DNA of 64,000 nt from CAZSMC01 sp964607755. GTDB taxonomy: Bacteria; Zhuqueibacterota; Zhuqueibacteria; Residuimicrobiales; Krinioviventaceae. The first letter of the stretch is position 1. The number at the start of each line of letters is the position of its first letter. Below the pieces are notes generated by a model that worked only from the letters and a program-made list of their open reading frames with translations, had not been told where the DNA came from and searched no databases. The DNA is taken from contig CAZSMC010000002.1 in NCBI GenBank assembly GCA_964607755.1, forward strand, positions 62,001 through 126,000. Reading direction: 5' to 3'. Below, one piece after another: positions 8,427-16,716 of this stretch. The position numbers and the translations under genes are program-made.

Positions 8427-9773
8427 ATGATCGGTTTAAATGATGATTTAAAACAAAGAGAACAACAAAAAAATCCGGTTAAAATTGGACTTGTCGGCTG
8501 CGGTCAAATGGGAATAGATGTGGTTGCCACCGTGCGCAACATGCCTGGCGTTGATGTTGTTGCGGTTGCAGATATTGATCCCAAACGCGCCAAATCCGCT
8601 TATGACATTGGCCAGCTTGGAGGAAAAATCGTTCAGGCAAATTCCGCAGAAAAAGCAGATCAGGCTGTAGCCGATGGCGTGCGCGTGGTGACGACAGATT
8701 ACCGGGTCATCACGGATATGAAAAAAATTGATGTGATGCTGGAAGCGACTGGCGTTCCTGATATTGGCTCGCGCGCTGCCATTCGCTCCGCCAGAAACGG
8801 CCTACAGCTTGCCATGATGAACGTGGAAACAGATATAACCGTCGGCCCGCTTCTCAACTGGTATGCCAGGCAAAAAGGCGTTTTGTACGCGCTCGCTGCC
8901 GGTGATGAACCTGCTGCCTGCAAAGAATTGTATGATTTTGCCGAATCCGTTGGATTTACCATCGTCGCGGCCGGCAAAGGCAAAAATAATCCGTTAGACC
9001 GCTATGCCAAACCCACGGATGAAAAATGGGCAACCGAGGCTGCGCGACGTGGATTGAATCCCAACATGCTCATCGAGTTTGTCGATGGCAGCAAGACCAT
9101 GATCGAAATGGCGGCTGTAGCCAATGCAACCGGACTCGTGCCGGATGTGCGCGGCATGCACGGCCCAAAAACCACTCGCGAGCAGTTGAATAAAGTGTTT
9201 GCTCTCAAAGAACACGGTGGCGTCCTGAACAAAACCGGCATTGTCGACTACGGCATCGGCGGCATTCACCCGGGCGTATTTTTGATTGTCACAACAGATC
9301 ATCCGCGTCTGCGGCAGGCACTGGTTTACCGCGATATGGGAGACGGACCGTATTACACGTTATTCCGGCCATATCATCTGTGCAGCATCGAAGTTCCGCT
9401 GACTTGCGCTATGCTGGCCATTCGAAAACAGTCGAATATGATGCCGCTGGATACGTTGTCAGCCGAAGTCTTTGCTGTGGCAAAAAGAGACCTGCAACCG
9501 GGAGAAGAGTTGGAAGGCATTGGCGGCTCCGCGTTTTATAGTTTCATTGATGAATACGAAATCACCCAGCGTGAAAACCTGCTACCCATTGGCCTGGCTT
9601 TTAAAGGAAAATTAAAACGCCCGGTAAAAAAAGACACACCCCTCACCCTGGATGATGTTGAGCTGGATGAAAACTCGACTGTTTATCAATTGCGAAAACT
9701 GCAGGATTTATGGATGAGCAAAACAATTGCCGAGCCCGAGTTGATCGAAAAAATCGAGGCGCTGATTGACTGA
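8427..9773 (+). CDS. SAF-domain NAD(P)-dependent oxidoreductase (COG4091, homoserine-dehydrogenase-like)
   Basis: Predicted cytoplasmic oxidoreductase with an N-terminal Rossmann domain (KIGLVGCGQMGIDVV near residue 20) and a C-terminal SAF domain (about residues 345-440, with AKRDLQPGEELEGIGG and LPIGLAFKG). The architecture matches the poorly characterised family often labelled homoserine dehydrogenase-like or, misleadingly, flagellar FlgA-like. The middle has the conserved AAGKGKNNPLD stretch and GMHGPKTT. 448 residues is normal. The gene follows a zinc dehydrogenase in a sugar island, so a role in the oxidation or rearrangement of the sugar carbon chain is likely, but the reaction is unknown. 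The start ATG has an AGGA eight bases upstream. Confidence 0.8.
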   Translation: MIGLNDDLKQREQQKNPVKIGLVGCGQMGIDVVATVRNMPGVDVVAVADIDPKRAKSAYDIGQLGGKIVQANSAEKADQAVADGVRVVTTDYRVITDMKKIDVMLEATGVPDIGSRAAIRSARNGLQLAMMNVETDITVGPLLNWYARQKGVLYALAAGDEPAACKELYDFAESVGFTIVAAGKGKNNPLDRYAKPTDEKWATEAARRGLNPNMLIEFVDGSKTMIEMAAVANATGLVPDVRGMHGPKTTREQLNKVFALKEHGGVLNKTGIVDYGIGGIHPGVFLIVTTDHPRLRQALVYRDMGDGPYYTLFRPYHLCSIEVPLTCAMLAIRKQSNMMPLDTLSAEVFAVAKRDLQPGEELEGIGGSAFYSFIDEYEITQRENLLPIGLAFKGKLKRPVKKDTPLTLDDVELDENSTVYQLRKLQDLWMSKTIAEPELIEKIEALID

Positions 9774-9839
9774 CAGGGCATCACTTTTATTTTTCATCAG
9801 ACTGTTTTATATTGTTTATGAAAAAAGTGAGAGGAAATT

Positions 9840-10874
9840 ATGAGAACTCTTTTTATTTTACTTCTAATTTTGACCAGCATGGCTTTATCGGCAAGCATTG
9901 ATCTTTATAAAGCTGCAGAATACGACATTGGTCATGCTATTGGTCAATGCCGGGCGATACCAGTCGAATCTGGAGAGAAAAAGCATATCTTGCTCATCCA
10001 TTCCAAAGATGCTGAAATCGATCCGTACATCGGCATGTTCTTTTTTCCACGGAGCACAACAAAACTCACACTGATTAACAGCCAGGGAGAAGAAATCTGG
10101 AACCGTGATATGGGGCCGGGCATGGTGTCCGGAATCTGGTTTTTGCCGGTGTTTTCATTCGATCTCGATCAAAATGGAAACGATGAAATCTGGCTGGTCA
10201 ACAATTCCGATCCGGAACATCCCATGGATTTTCGCAAATATGTTCTTCAGCGCCTTGATGGAGTCACCGGCGAGATTATCGGTGAATATCCCTGGCCAAA
10301 AGTACCTGAAAAACAAAGCATGAGCCACAAGTATCGGAATTTCATTCTTGGCGGCTATGTCAAAGATGAGCCGGTTCTTGTCACTGCCCAGGGCACTTAT
10401 GGGCCCATGCAGCTTCAGGGTTGGAATGCGGACATGTCTCAACGTTGGGAGGTTAATATTGCCGCTGAGAGGGAAAGGCGTACCGGAATTGAACCGTTTA
10501 CCTTTCACGCCCTCACTGGCGAGCCGTATCCCCTCGACTTTAACCCATATACCACCATCCCGGTCGATTTAAACGGCGACGATGTTCACGAGCTAGTCAA
10601 AGGTTATTTTGAGGGTGACGGTTCCGTATTGGATCGCAATGGGAATAATCTTGGCAACATTGGCGGTCTGGCTGCTATGGCGTGTAAATTCATCGATCAT
10701 CCTGGCGAACAAATTCTTAGCTATTCCCACGAAACCGGAACAGTCTGCATCTGGGCCGACCGAAACGCGGATGACAATGAAATCGCCAAAGAACGATACC
10801 GAAATCCATTTTATTATGTAAACAAGCGACTGACAGCTTGCGGGTATAATTTGTTTAACCTTGGCGGATTGTGA
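9840..10874 (+). CDS. Secreted beta-propeller-like protein (rhamnogalacturonan-lyase-11-like)
   Basis: Exported protein of 344 residues with a clear signal peptide (MRTLFILLLILTSMALSAS). The body has repeated aspartate-rich turns of the FG-GAP/calcium type (FDLDQNGNDEIW, VDLNGDDVHELVKG) and ends in a conserved-looking block (WADRNADDNEIAKERY, then YNLFNLGGL). This resembles the calcium-stabilised propellers of family PL11 lyases and related secreted proteins, but it is shorter than PL11 enzymes (about 600 residues), so a lyase activity is not asserted. Its place in the sugar island fits binding or cleavage of a pectin-type glycan. The stop lies 10 bases before the next gene. Confidence 0.6.
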   Translation: MRTLFILLLILTSMALSASIDLYKAAEYDIGHAIGQCRAIPVESGEKKHILLIHSKDAEIDPYIGMFFFPRSTTKLTLINSQGEEIWNRDMGPGMVSGIWFLPVFSFDLDQNGNDEIWLVNNSDPEHPMDFRKYVLQRLDGVTGEIIGEYPWPKVPEKQSMSHKYRNFILGGYVKDEPVLVTAQGTYGPMQLQGWNADMSQRWEVNIAAERERRTGIEPFTFHALTGEPYPLDFNPYTTIPVDLNGDDVHELVKGYFEGDGSVLDRNGNNLGNIGGLAAMACKFIDHPGEQILSYSHETGTVCIWADRNADDNEIAKERYRNPFYYVNKRLTACGYNLFNLGGL

Positions 10875-10884
10875 TCATTGTAAA

Positions 10885-11460
10885 ATGGCTAAAATAAAAT
10901 GTTATATATTTGCTGGGCCAAACGGTGCAGGCAAAACCACATTTGCCTTAAAATATTTATCTGAAATCTCAGATCGTCAAAACTTTATTAACGCAGATCT
11001 CATTGCTGAGAATCTATCACAACCTTTAAAATCCGATACACCCTTCAAAGCCGGACGCGAATTCATCAGAAAGATAAATGAACAAATTCAAAAAAGAAAA
11101 GAATTCGCATTTGAAACAACGCTTGCCGGTAAAAGTGTGGTTAAGTTATTAGAGAAACTCAGAAAAGCAGAATACGAAATCATTCTCTTCTATTTGTGGA
11201 TTCCTTCAGCCGCTTTTTCTGTTGCAAGAGTTAAGACACGAGTCAAAGCAGGTGGACATGATATCCCCTCGGAAATCATTAAACGAAGGTATTCAAAAAG
11301 CCTGAAAAATCTTGTGACTTTATACTGGAATCTATGTGATTATATCGTAATTTTCGACAACTCGAAAGAAATTCCATCTTTAATTTATGAAAGAATGAAT
11401 GACAAAGAATATGTCTATAATGAACATATTTTTAGCCAAATCTTGGAGAATAAATCATGA
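10885..11460 (+). CDS. Zeta-toxin-like P-loop kinase
   Basis: Small P-loop NTPase of the zeta toxin/COG4185 family, 191 residues. Zeta toxins phosphorylate UDP-N-acetylglucosamine and block wall synthesis; whether this member is toxic is unknown. Seen: Walker A GPNGAGKTTFA near residue 10, FINADLIAENLS (substrate-binding segment of zeta proteins), FETTLAGKSVVKLL, and VKTRVKAGGHDIPSEIIKRRY, the arginine-rich lid motif. The ATG at 10885 is chosen because conservation begins there; a TTG at 10861 would overlap the previous gene. It overlaps the next small ORF by ATGA. AT-rich codon use contrasts with the flanking sugar genes, which suggests later insertion. Confidence 0.85.
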   Translation: MAKIKCYIFAGPNGAGKTTFALKYLSEISDRQNFINADLIAENLSQPLKSDTPFKAGREFIRKINEQIQKRKEFAFETTLAGKSVVKLLEKLRKAEYEIILFYLWIPSAAFSVARVKTRVKAGGHDIPSEIIKRRYSKSLKNLVTLYWNLCDYIVIFDNSKEIPSLIYERMNDKEYVYNEHIFSQILENKS

Positions 11461-11654
11461 AGAAACCAAATACTCTGGGACAATTTGCTGAACATATATT
11501 AAAGATTGCTGTTGATGAAGTAATAGAAGATCATCGCCAAAAGAATGTGCCTATTGTCGTATTGAAAGATAACAAAATGAGAATTTTAGATCTTTCCCCC
11601 ACAACAATCAAAGACAAGCAAGAAAAATATAGTAGCAATAATGATAATTCTTAA
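11457..11654 (+). CDS. Small partner of the zeta-like kinase (putative antitoxin)
   Basis: A 65-residue ORF that overlaps the zeta-like gene by four bases (ATGA), the hallmark of coupled translation in toxin-antitoxin pairs. It is helical and charged at the start (GQFAEHILKIAVDEVIEDHRQKN), then has a beta-like VPIVVLKDNKMRILDLSP segment. No DNA-binding motif is obvious. I do not recognise the family by sequence; antitoxin is inferred only from position and size. It ends 17 bases before the isomerase gene, which has a strong AAGGAGGTAACC site of its own. Confidence 0.6.
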   Translation: MKKPNTLGQFAEHILKIAVDEVIEDHRQKNVPIVVLKDNKMRILDLSPTTIKDKQEKYSSNNDNS

Positions 11655-11671
11655 CATTCAAGGAGGTAACC

Positions 11672-13078
11672 ATGTCACAGACAACGCTCGGTGTTATTGT
11701 TGGGAATCGAAATTTCTTTCCGGATGAATTAGTCACTGAGGGACGACAGGATGTCATATCGCTGTTTAAAGAGAAAAACATCAAACCGATAATGATCGAT
11801 GAAAAGGAAACAAAACTGGGATGCGTGGAGACATGGGAAGACGCCAAAAAGTGCGCCGCTCTTTTTAAAAAACACGCAGATGAAATTGACGGCATTCTGG
11901 TTGTCCTGCCAAACTTTGGTGACGAGCGTGGCGTTGCCGATACCATCCGTCTGTCCGGTCTGGACGTTCCGATTTTAGTTCAGGCTTTTCCGGATGATGT
12001 TGATCAGTTCCACATCGAACGCCGGCGCGACAGTTTTTGTGGCAAAATTTCCGTGTGCAACAATCTGCGGCAATATGGTTTTACCTATTCTCTGACGTCA
12101 AATCACACCGAGTATTTAACTGCTGATGATTTTAAAGAGGACCTCGATTTTTTTACCAGCGTATGCCGGGTGGTCAAAGGCTTTTCCACAGCGCGACTCG
12201 GTGCTATCGGTGCGCGTCCGGATGCGTTCAACACCGTCCGGTTTAGCGAAAAAATTCTGCAGTCGTACGGCGTAACCGTTGTGACTGCGGATCTTTCCAT
12301 CATTTTTGGAGAGGCGGGAAAATTGTCTAACAATGACAAAAAAGTGAAAAATAAAATCGAATCTGTTAAAAATTATATGCCACTTGAAGGCGTGCCAGAA
12401 GAGTCCATTCAGAAAATGGCAAAACTCGGTGTGGTTATCGACGACTGGATGGCGGCGAACGAGCTCGACGCATCTGCAATTCAATGCTGGGACTCGATTC
12501 AGCAAAATTATGGCGTCAATGCCTGCGGTCTGATGAGCATGATGAGCGAGAGCTTTATGCCCAGCGCGTGCGAAGTAGATGTGACCGGCGTGCTGTCCAT
12601 GTACGCACTGCAACTGGCATCCGGCCAGCCCAGCGCGCTGGTGGACTGGAACAACAACTATGGTGACGACCCTGACAAGTGCGTGCTTTTTCATTGCGGC
12701 AATTGGGCCAAGAGTTTTTACAAAGATGCAAAAATGAAATACGCTGATATTCTCGGTACCACACTCGGAGAAGAAAACACCTACGGCGCGATTGCCGGAC
12801 GCGTGCCTGCCGGGCCAATGACATACGCTCGCTTGACTTCTGCAGATACAGCAGGTGAACTTTTTGCCTATGTCGGCGAAGGCGAATTCACTGACGATCT
12901 CTTGCAGACGTTCGGCAGCCGCGCGGTCGTGGAAATTCCGGATCTACAGGAACTGCTGCAGTACATCTGTCAATTTGGTTTTGAACATCATGTCGCCATG
13001 AATGCTTCTCACGTTGCAGATGTGCTCGAAGAAGCCTTTGATAATTATCTGTGTATTGACACCTATTTTCACATATAG
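11672..13078 (+). CDS. L-fucose/L-arabinose isomerase-family protein
   Basis: Cytoplasmic aldose-ketose isomerase of the COG2407 (FucI-like) fold, 468 residues, with a very strong ribosome binding site (AAGGAGGTAACC). The fold signature includes the early GILVVLPNFGDE strand, MMSESFMPSACEVDVTG with the metal-binding glutamate and aspartate of the family, WNNNYG, and a late histidine pair (FEHHVA) where FucI/AraA place the metal histidine. True FucI is about 590 residues, so this is the shorter FucI-like type with varied substrates. It is followed at 17 bases by a xylulokinase-like kinase, the classical isomerase-kinase pair. The pair should convert an imported aldose to a ketose phosphate. 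Confidence 0.85.
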   Translation: MSQTTLGVIVGNRNFFPDELVTEGRQDVISLFKEKNIKPIMIDEKETKLGCVETWEDAKKCAALFKKHADEIDGILVVLPNFGDERGVADTIRLSGLDVPILVQAFPDDVDQFHIERRRDSFCGKISVCNNLRQYGFTYSLTSNHTEYLTADDFKEDLDFFTSVCRVVKGFSTARLGAIGARPDAFNTVRFSEKILQSYGVTVVTADLSIIFGEAGKLSNNDKKVKNKIESVKNYMPLEGVPEESIQKMAKLGVVIDDWMAANELDASAIQCWDSIQQNYGVNACGLMSMMSESFMPSACEVDVTGVLSMYALQLASGQPSALVDWNNNYGDDPDKCVLFHCGNWAKSFYKDAKMKYADILGTTLGEENTYGAIAGRVPAGPMTYARLTSADTAGELFAYVGEGEFTDDLLQTFGSRAVVEIPDLQELLQYICQFGFEHHVAMNASHVADVLEEAFDNYLCIDTYFHI

Positions 13079-13095
13079 AAAAGTCTGGAGTTAGC

Positions 13096-14616
13096 ATGTC
13101 ATTTATCGGTTTGGATATTGGCACAACAGGCTGCAAAGCGATCGTATTTAACGGAGACGGCGTAATTACAAGCCAGTCAGCCCGAGAGTATCCGATACAA
13201 ACACCTCAGCCTCTGTGGGCAGAACAGGATGCTGAACACGTTTTTGCCTTGGCAATCGAAGCGTTACAGCAGGCACTCGCGGATGTAAAGGAAGATCCAA
13301 AGGCGTTAGCACTCTCTTGCCAGGGAGAAGCAGTCACTCCGGTTGACAGTACAGGAAGAGCTATCCGGCAAACAATTCTGGGCATGGATACGCGCACTTT
13401 TGCAGAAAACGAATGGCTGGCCGAGACATTTGGCAGCGATACGCTTTTCAGGCGCACTGGCATGCCCATGCATACCGTAAACACGCTGCCCAAATTATTG
13501 TGGCTCAAAAAAAACGAACCGGACATTTTGAAACAAGCCGATCAATTTTTGTTGTATGAAGATTTTTTCATTCGAAAATTGACAGGCAAGGCAGTCATCA
13601 GCCATTGCCTGGCGTCGCGTACCCAAATGTACGATCTTGGACAACAAAATTGGGCTGAAGATATTCTCGAAAAATGCGAAATCGATTCCTCGCGCCTCAG
13701 CCAGTTGGCAGACGGAAATATTATCGGCGAGTTAAGTCAATCCATTCGGGATAAACTCGATCTTTCCAAACCAGTTCTGGTAGCAGCCGGCGGTCACGAC
13801 CAGGCGTGCGCCGCACTCGGTTCCGGTATAATCCAGGACGGCCTGGCCATGGTTTCCACCGGAACGGCTGAGGTGGTCGAAGTTGCTATGAACGTACCCA
13901 AACTGAAACCGGCATTGCAGCAAGGCGGTATATCTGTTTACAAACATGTTGTGCCCGATCTGTTTTTGGCCATGACGCTGAATCACAGTGGCGGAATATC
14001 GTTACGCTGGTTCCGCGATCAATTCGGTCAATTCGAGATGCAAAAAGCTGCCGAAAAAAATACCGACGCTTATGATGAACTGTTAGCCGGCGCACCGGAC
14101 GGCCCGACCAGACTCATGGTTCTGCCCCATTTTAACGGAAGCGGCACACCGCTCCTGGACACGGCATCAAAAGGTGCGATTGTAGGCTTGACTTTTCTCG
14201 ATAAAAAGTCGACTGTGGGCAAAGCACTCCTGGAAGGGCTCACGTTTGAACTCCGGAGAAATATCGATTTGTTGCGAAAAAATGACATCGAAATTAAAAA
14301 TCTTCATGCTGTTGGCGGCGGCGCAAAAAATCCGTTGTGGTTGCAGATGAAAGCAGACATTTGCCAAACGCAGCTCAAGGTCCCCAAAGTGACAGAGGCA
14401 GCATGTTTGGGAGCAGGCATTCTGGCCGGTGTCGCAGCCGGTGATTTTAAAGATGTGACAGAAGCAGTGAATCAGATTGTCCGGTTCGACAAAACATATG
14501 ATGCTAATGTGATGCAAAGCGCAATGTACGATGAGCATTACGAGGTTTACAAAGAATTATATCCTGCATTAAAAACGTTTTACCAAAAGATGGATGATTT
14601 CTTAATCTCAAAATAA
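13096..14616 (+). CDS. FGGY-family carbohydrate kinase (xylulokinase-like), complete
   Basis: ATP-dependent ketose kinase, 506 residues, full length. Seen: phosphate-1 motif GLDIGTTGCKAIVF at the N-terminus, the WAEQDAEH segment typical of xylulokinases, VLGMDTRT-like activity-site sequence (ILGMDTRT), AAGGHDQACAALGSG, STGTAEVVE, and the adenosine motif AVGGGAKNPLWLQMKAD near the C-terminus. Start ATG follows CTGGAG. It belongs with the isomerase 17 bases upstream and the secreted glycosidase 25 bases downstream. It is the second FGGY kinase of the island. Xylulose is the default guess; the context leaves other ketopentoses open. Confidence 0.92.
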   Translation: MSFIGLDIGTTGCKAIVFNGDGVITSQSAREYPIQTPQPLWAEQDAEHVFALAIEALQQALADVKEDPKALALSCQGEAVTPVDSTGRAIRQTILGMDTRTFAENEWLAETFGSDTLFRRTGMPMHTVNTLPKLLWLKKNEPDILKQADQFLLYEDFFIRKLTGKAVISHCLASRTQMYDLGQQNWAEDILEKCEIDSSRLSQLADGNIIGELSQSIRDKLDLSKPVLVAAGGHDQACAALGSGIIQDGLAMVSTGTAEVVEVAMNVPKLKPALQQGGISVYKHVVPDLFLAMTLNHSGGISLRWFRDQFGQFEMQKAAEKNTDAYDELLAGAPDGPTRLMVLPHFNGSGTPLLDTASKGAIVGLTFLDKKSTVGKALLEGLTFELRRNIDLLRKNDIEIKNLHAVGGGAKNPLWLQMKADICQTQLKVPKVTEAACLGAGILAGVAAGDFKDVTEAVNQIVRFDKTYDANVMQSAMYDEHYEVYKELYPALKTFYQKMDDFLISK

Positions 14617-14641
14617 CTGATCGAACAAACAGGAGAATGCC

Positions 14642-16258
14642 ATGAGACATATTTTTATTTTCTTTTTGCTGTTTGCAGCGGTTTTATATGCTGCTGAGGA
14701 CGTTCCAATCTGGTCTATGTATGAAGCATCTTTCACCAGCCAAAAATCTTATGATAACCCGCTTTATGAGGTCGAGTCATTCAGAGTTACATTCACATCG
14801 CCGAATGGTCGCACCAAATCAGTCAGCGGATTTTGGGATGGCGGCAACACCTGGAAAGTCCGCTTTACACCCGACGAAACTGGCGGCTGGACGTGGACAT
14901 CCGAATGTTCGGACGGAGAAAATGCTGGCCTGCACGAGCAAACCGGAGCGTTCGAGTGCGTGAAAAACAAAAGCGATCTCGATCTGTATCAGCATGGCAG
15001 TATTACTCACCCGGCCGGTGAATATTATTTTACCCACGCGGATGGCACGCCGTTTTTCTGGACAGCCTGTACCGCGTGGAACGGCGCTCTGCTCTCTACA
15101 GAAGATGAATGGGAAAAATACCTTACACATCGCAAAAATCACGGTTATAATGTTATTCAATTCGTTACCACCCAGTGGCGCGGATGCGAGGCCAATCGTT
15201 TTGGCGAAAAAGCCTTTGAGGGCAGCGGGCGCATCCGGTTGAATGTGGATTTTTTCAAGCGAATGGACAAAAAAATCCAGCGCATAAATGACTACGGCCT
15301 GATCGCTGCTCCTGTTCTGTTGTGGGCTTTGCCTTTTGGTGATGGCATGGAACTGAGTCCGGGCTACTATTTGCCCGTGCGTGAGGCAGTGCTGATTGCC
15401 CGCTATATGGTGGCCCGGTTTGGCGGCTATCAGGTTATCTGGATTTTGGGCGGTGACGGAAAATACGTGGATGAATTTGAGCAGCGCTGGAAGAACATCG
15501 GCTGGGGCGTTTTTGGCGATGAACATCCGGGCCTGGTTACGCTGCATCCGATGGGCCGGTCATGGGTTGGTGACGCTTATGCCGATGAAGATTGGTACGA
15601 TTTTGTCGGCTATCAGTCCAGCCACAGTAGCGGCAAGGGCACGGTTGAATGGATTACAAAAGGACCAATGACGTCAAAATGGGACAAGCTACCGCCGCGA
15701 CCTTTTGTGAACATGGAACCCAATTACGAAGAAATCGGCTTTCGTATCACAGCCGAAGACGTTCGCAATGCTTGTTATTGGAGCATCTTTGCCACACCGG
15801 TGGCCGGCATTACATATGGCGCAAACGGTATCTGGCCATGGCTGCATGAAGGAGAACGCATTCTTAACCATTACGATTCTGGTGGTGTCACACCGTGGAA
15901 TGAAGCTATAGATTTTCCGGGTAGCATTCAAATTGGTTATCTCGCTGAGTTTGTCCGCCAACAACAATGGTGGCGATTTAAACCGGCGCCAGAGTATCTT
16001 GTTGAACAGCCCGGCAATAAAACGTACAACCATTTTATATCGGTTGTTAAAACAGAGGGATGTGAGCAGTTTATGGCGTACACTCCCAAACAACAAACCA
16101 TCAAACTTTACAATCAGCAACATCTCGATTATGAAGGCGAATGGTTCGATACCGCGGATAACAAAATTGAACCAGCAGTCGTTAAACAGATTAACGGGCA
16201 AATTCATTGCACACCCCCGCGTGAAGGTGACTTTGTGCTGGTTTTGAACGCGGAATAG
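14642..16258 (+). CDS. Secreted DUF5060/DUF4038 glycoside hydrolase (GH140-like)
   Basis: Exported glycosidase of 538 residues. Order of parts: signal peptide (1-18, ending VLYAA), a DUF5060-type beta-sandwich (about 25-105, WDGGNTWKVRFTPDETGGWTW), a DUF4038 TIM barrel (about 115-430, starting HADGTPFFWTACTAWN), and a C-terminal collagen-binding-2-like beta domain (about 445-538). Characterised DUF4038 enzymes of family GH140 are apiosidases that remove apiose-containing chains from rhamnogalacturonan II. Candidate acidic catalytic residues are Asp272 in WILGGD and Glu359 in NMEPNYE. It is the last gene of the sugar island and the likely source of the imported sugar. GAGAATGCC precedes the start. 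The family assignment is good; apiose specificity is a guess. Confidence 0.8.
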   Translation: MRHIFIFFLLFAAVLYAAEDVPIWSMYEASFTSQKSYDNPLYEVESFRVTFTSPNGRTKSVSGFWDGGNTWKVRFTPDETGGWTWTSECSDGENAGLHEQTGAFECVKNKSDLDLYQHGSITHPAGEYYFTHADGTPFFWTACTAWNGALLSTEDEWEKYLTHRKNHGYNVIQFVTTQWRGCEANRFGEKAFEGSGRIRLNVDFFKRMDKKIQRINDYGLIAAPVLLWALPFGDGMELSPGYYLPVREAVLIARYMVARFGGYQVIWILGGDGKYVDEFEQRWKNIGWGVFGDEHPGLVTLHPMGRSWVGDAYADEDWYDFVGYQSSHSSGKGTVEWITKGPMTSKWDKLPPRPFVNMEPNYEEIGFRITAEDVRNACYWSIFATPVAGITYGANGIWPWLHEGERILNHYDSGGVTPWNEAIDFPGSIQIGYLAEFVRQQQWWRFKPAPEYLVEQPGNKTYNHFISVVKTEGCEQFMAYTPKQQTIKLYNQQHLDYEGEWFDTADNKIEPAVVKQINGQIHCTPPREGDFVLVLNAE

Positions 16259-16716
16259 AAGCAGGTTAGATTAACTTTGCAGTGCTTTGGTGGCTGAAAA
16301 GATAGCCACTAAAGCTCAAAAGCACAAAAGAACACAAAAACAATTTGGTGGGATTTGGTGTTTTCGTGTTTTCGTGGCAAAAAAATTTTTAGAAAAACCT
16401 TGCGTAAAAGAACCCAAGTTTATATATTGCTTTGAGAAATACGATACTAATCGAGCTGGGCACGAATTCTTCCTTACGAAGTGATTTGAATGGTTTATTG
16501 AGTAGTATTTGGCATAGAAAATAGCAGGTTCTTGATTTTTTGTCAGTTGGAACGGTAGCTATGGTCATTATAAGGCGCAGTAAATTTCTTTAGCTATGCC
16601 TTTTCCTCTGTTTCTTTTCGGGGAAAAGGCGCACAACTCGTACTATGGGAGTTATAAAGAATTACCATTTATTGTCAAGGTTTATTCATCAGTTATTAAT
16701 TTTTTCGGAGGATTGT
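16259..16716. repeat. Intergenic region with a GCCAC...GTGGC inverted repeat
   Basis: 458 bases without a credible gene. The left arm (from 16305, GCCACTAAAGCTCAAAAGCAC) and the reverse complement of the right arm (ending about 16385, GCCACGAAAACACGAAAAC) form an imperfect palindrome, a type of dispersed repeat common in environmental genomes. The rest is AT-rich; the promoter for the next gene probably lies in 16500-16690, but no clear boxes were found. Confidence 0.5.

Noticed and set aside
9840..10874. Annotation as a rhamnogalacturonan lyase
   Set aside because: The propeller-like turns are similar, but the protein is about half the length of PL11 enzymes and the active-site region could not be identified; kept as PL11-like only.
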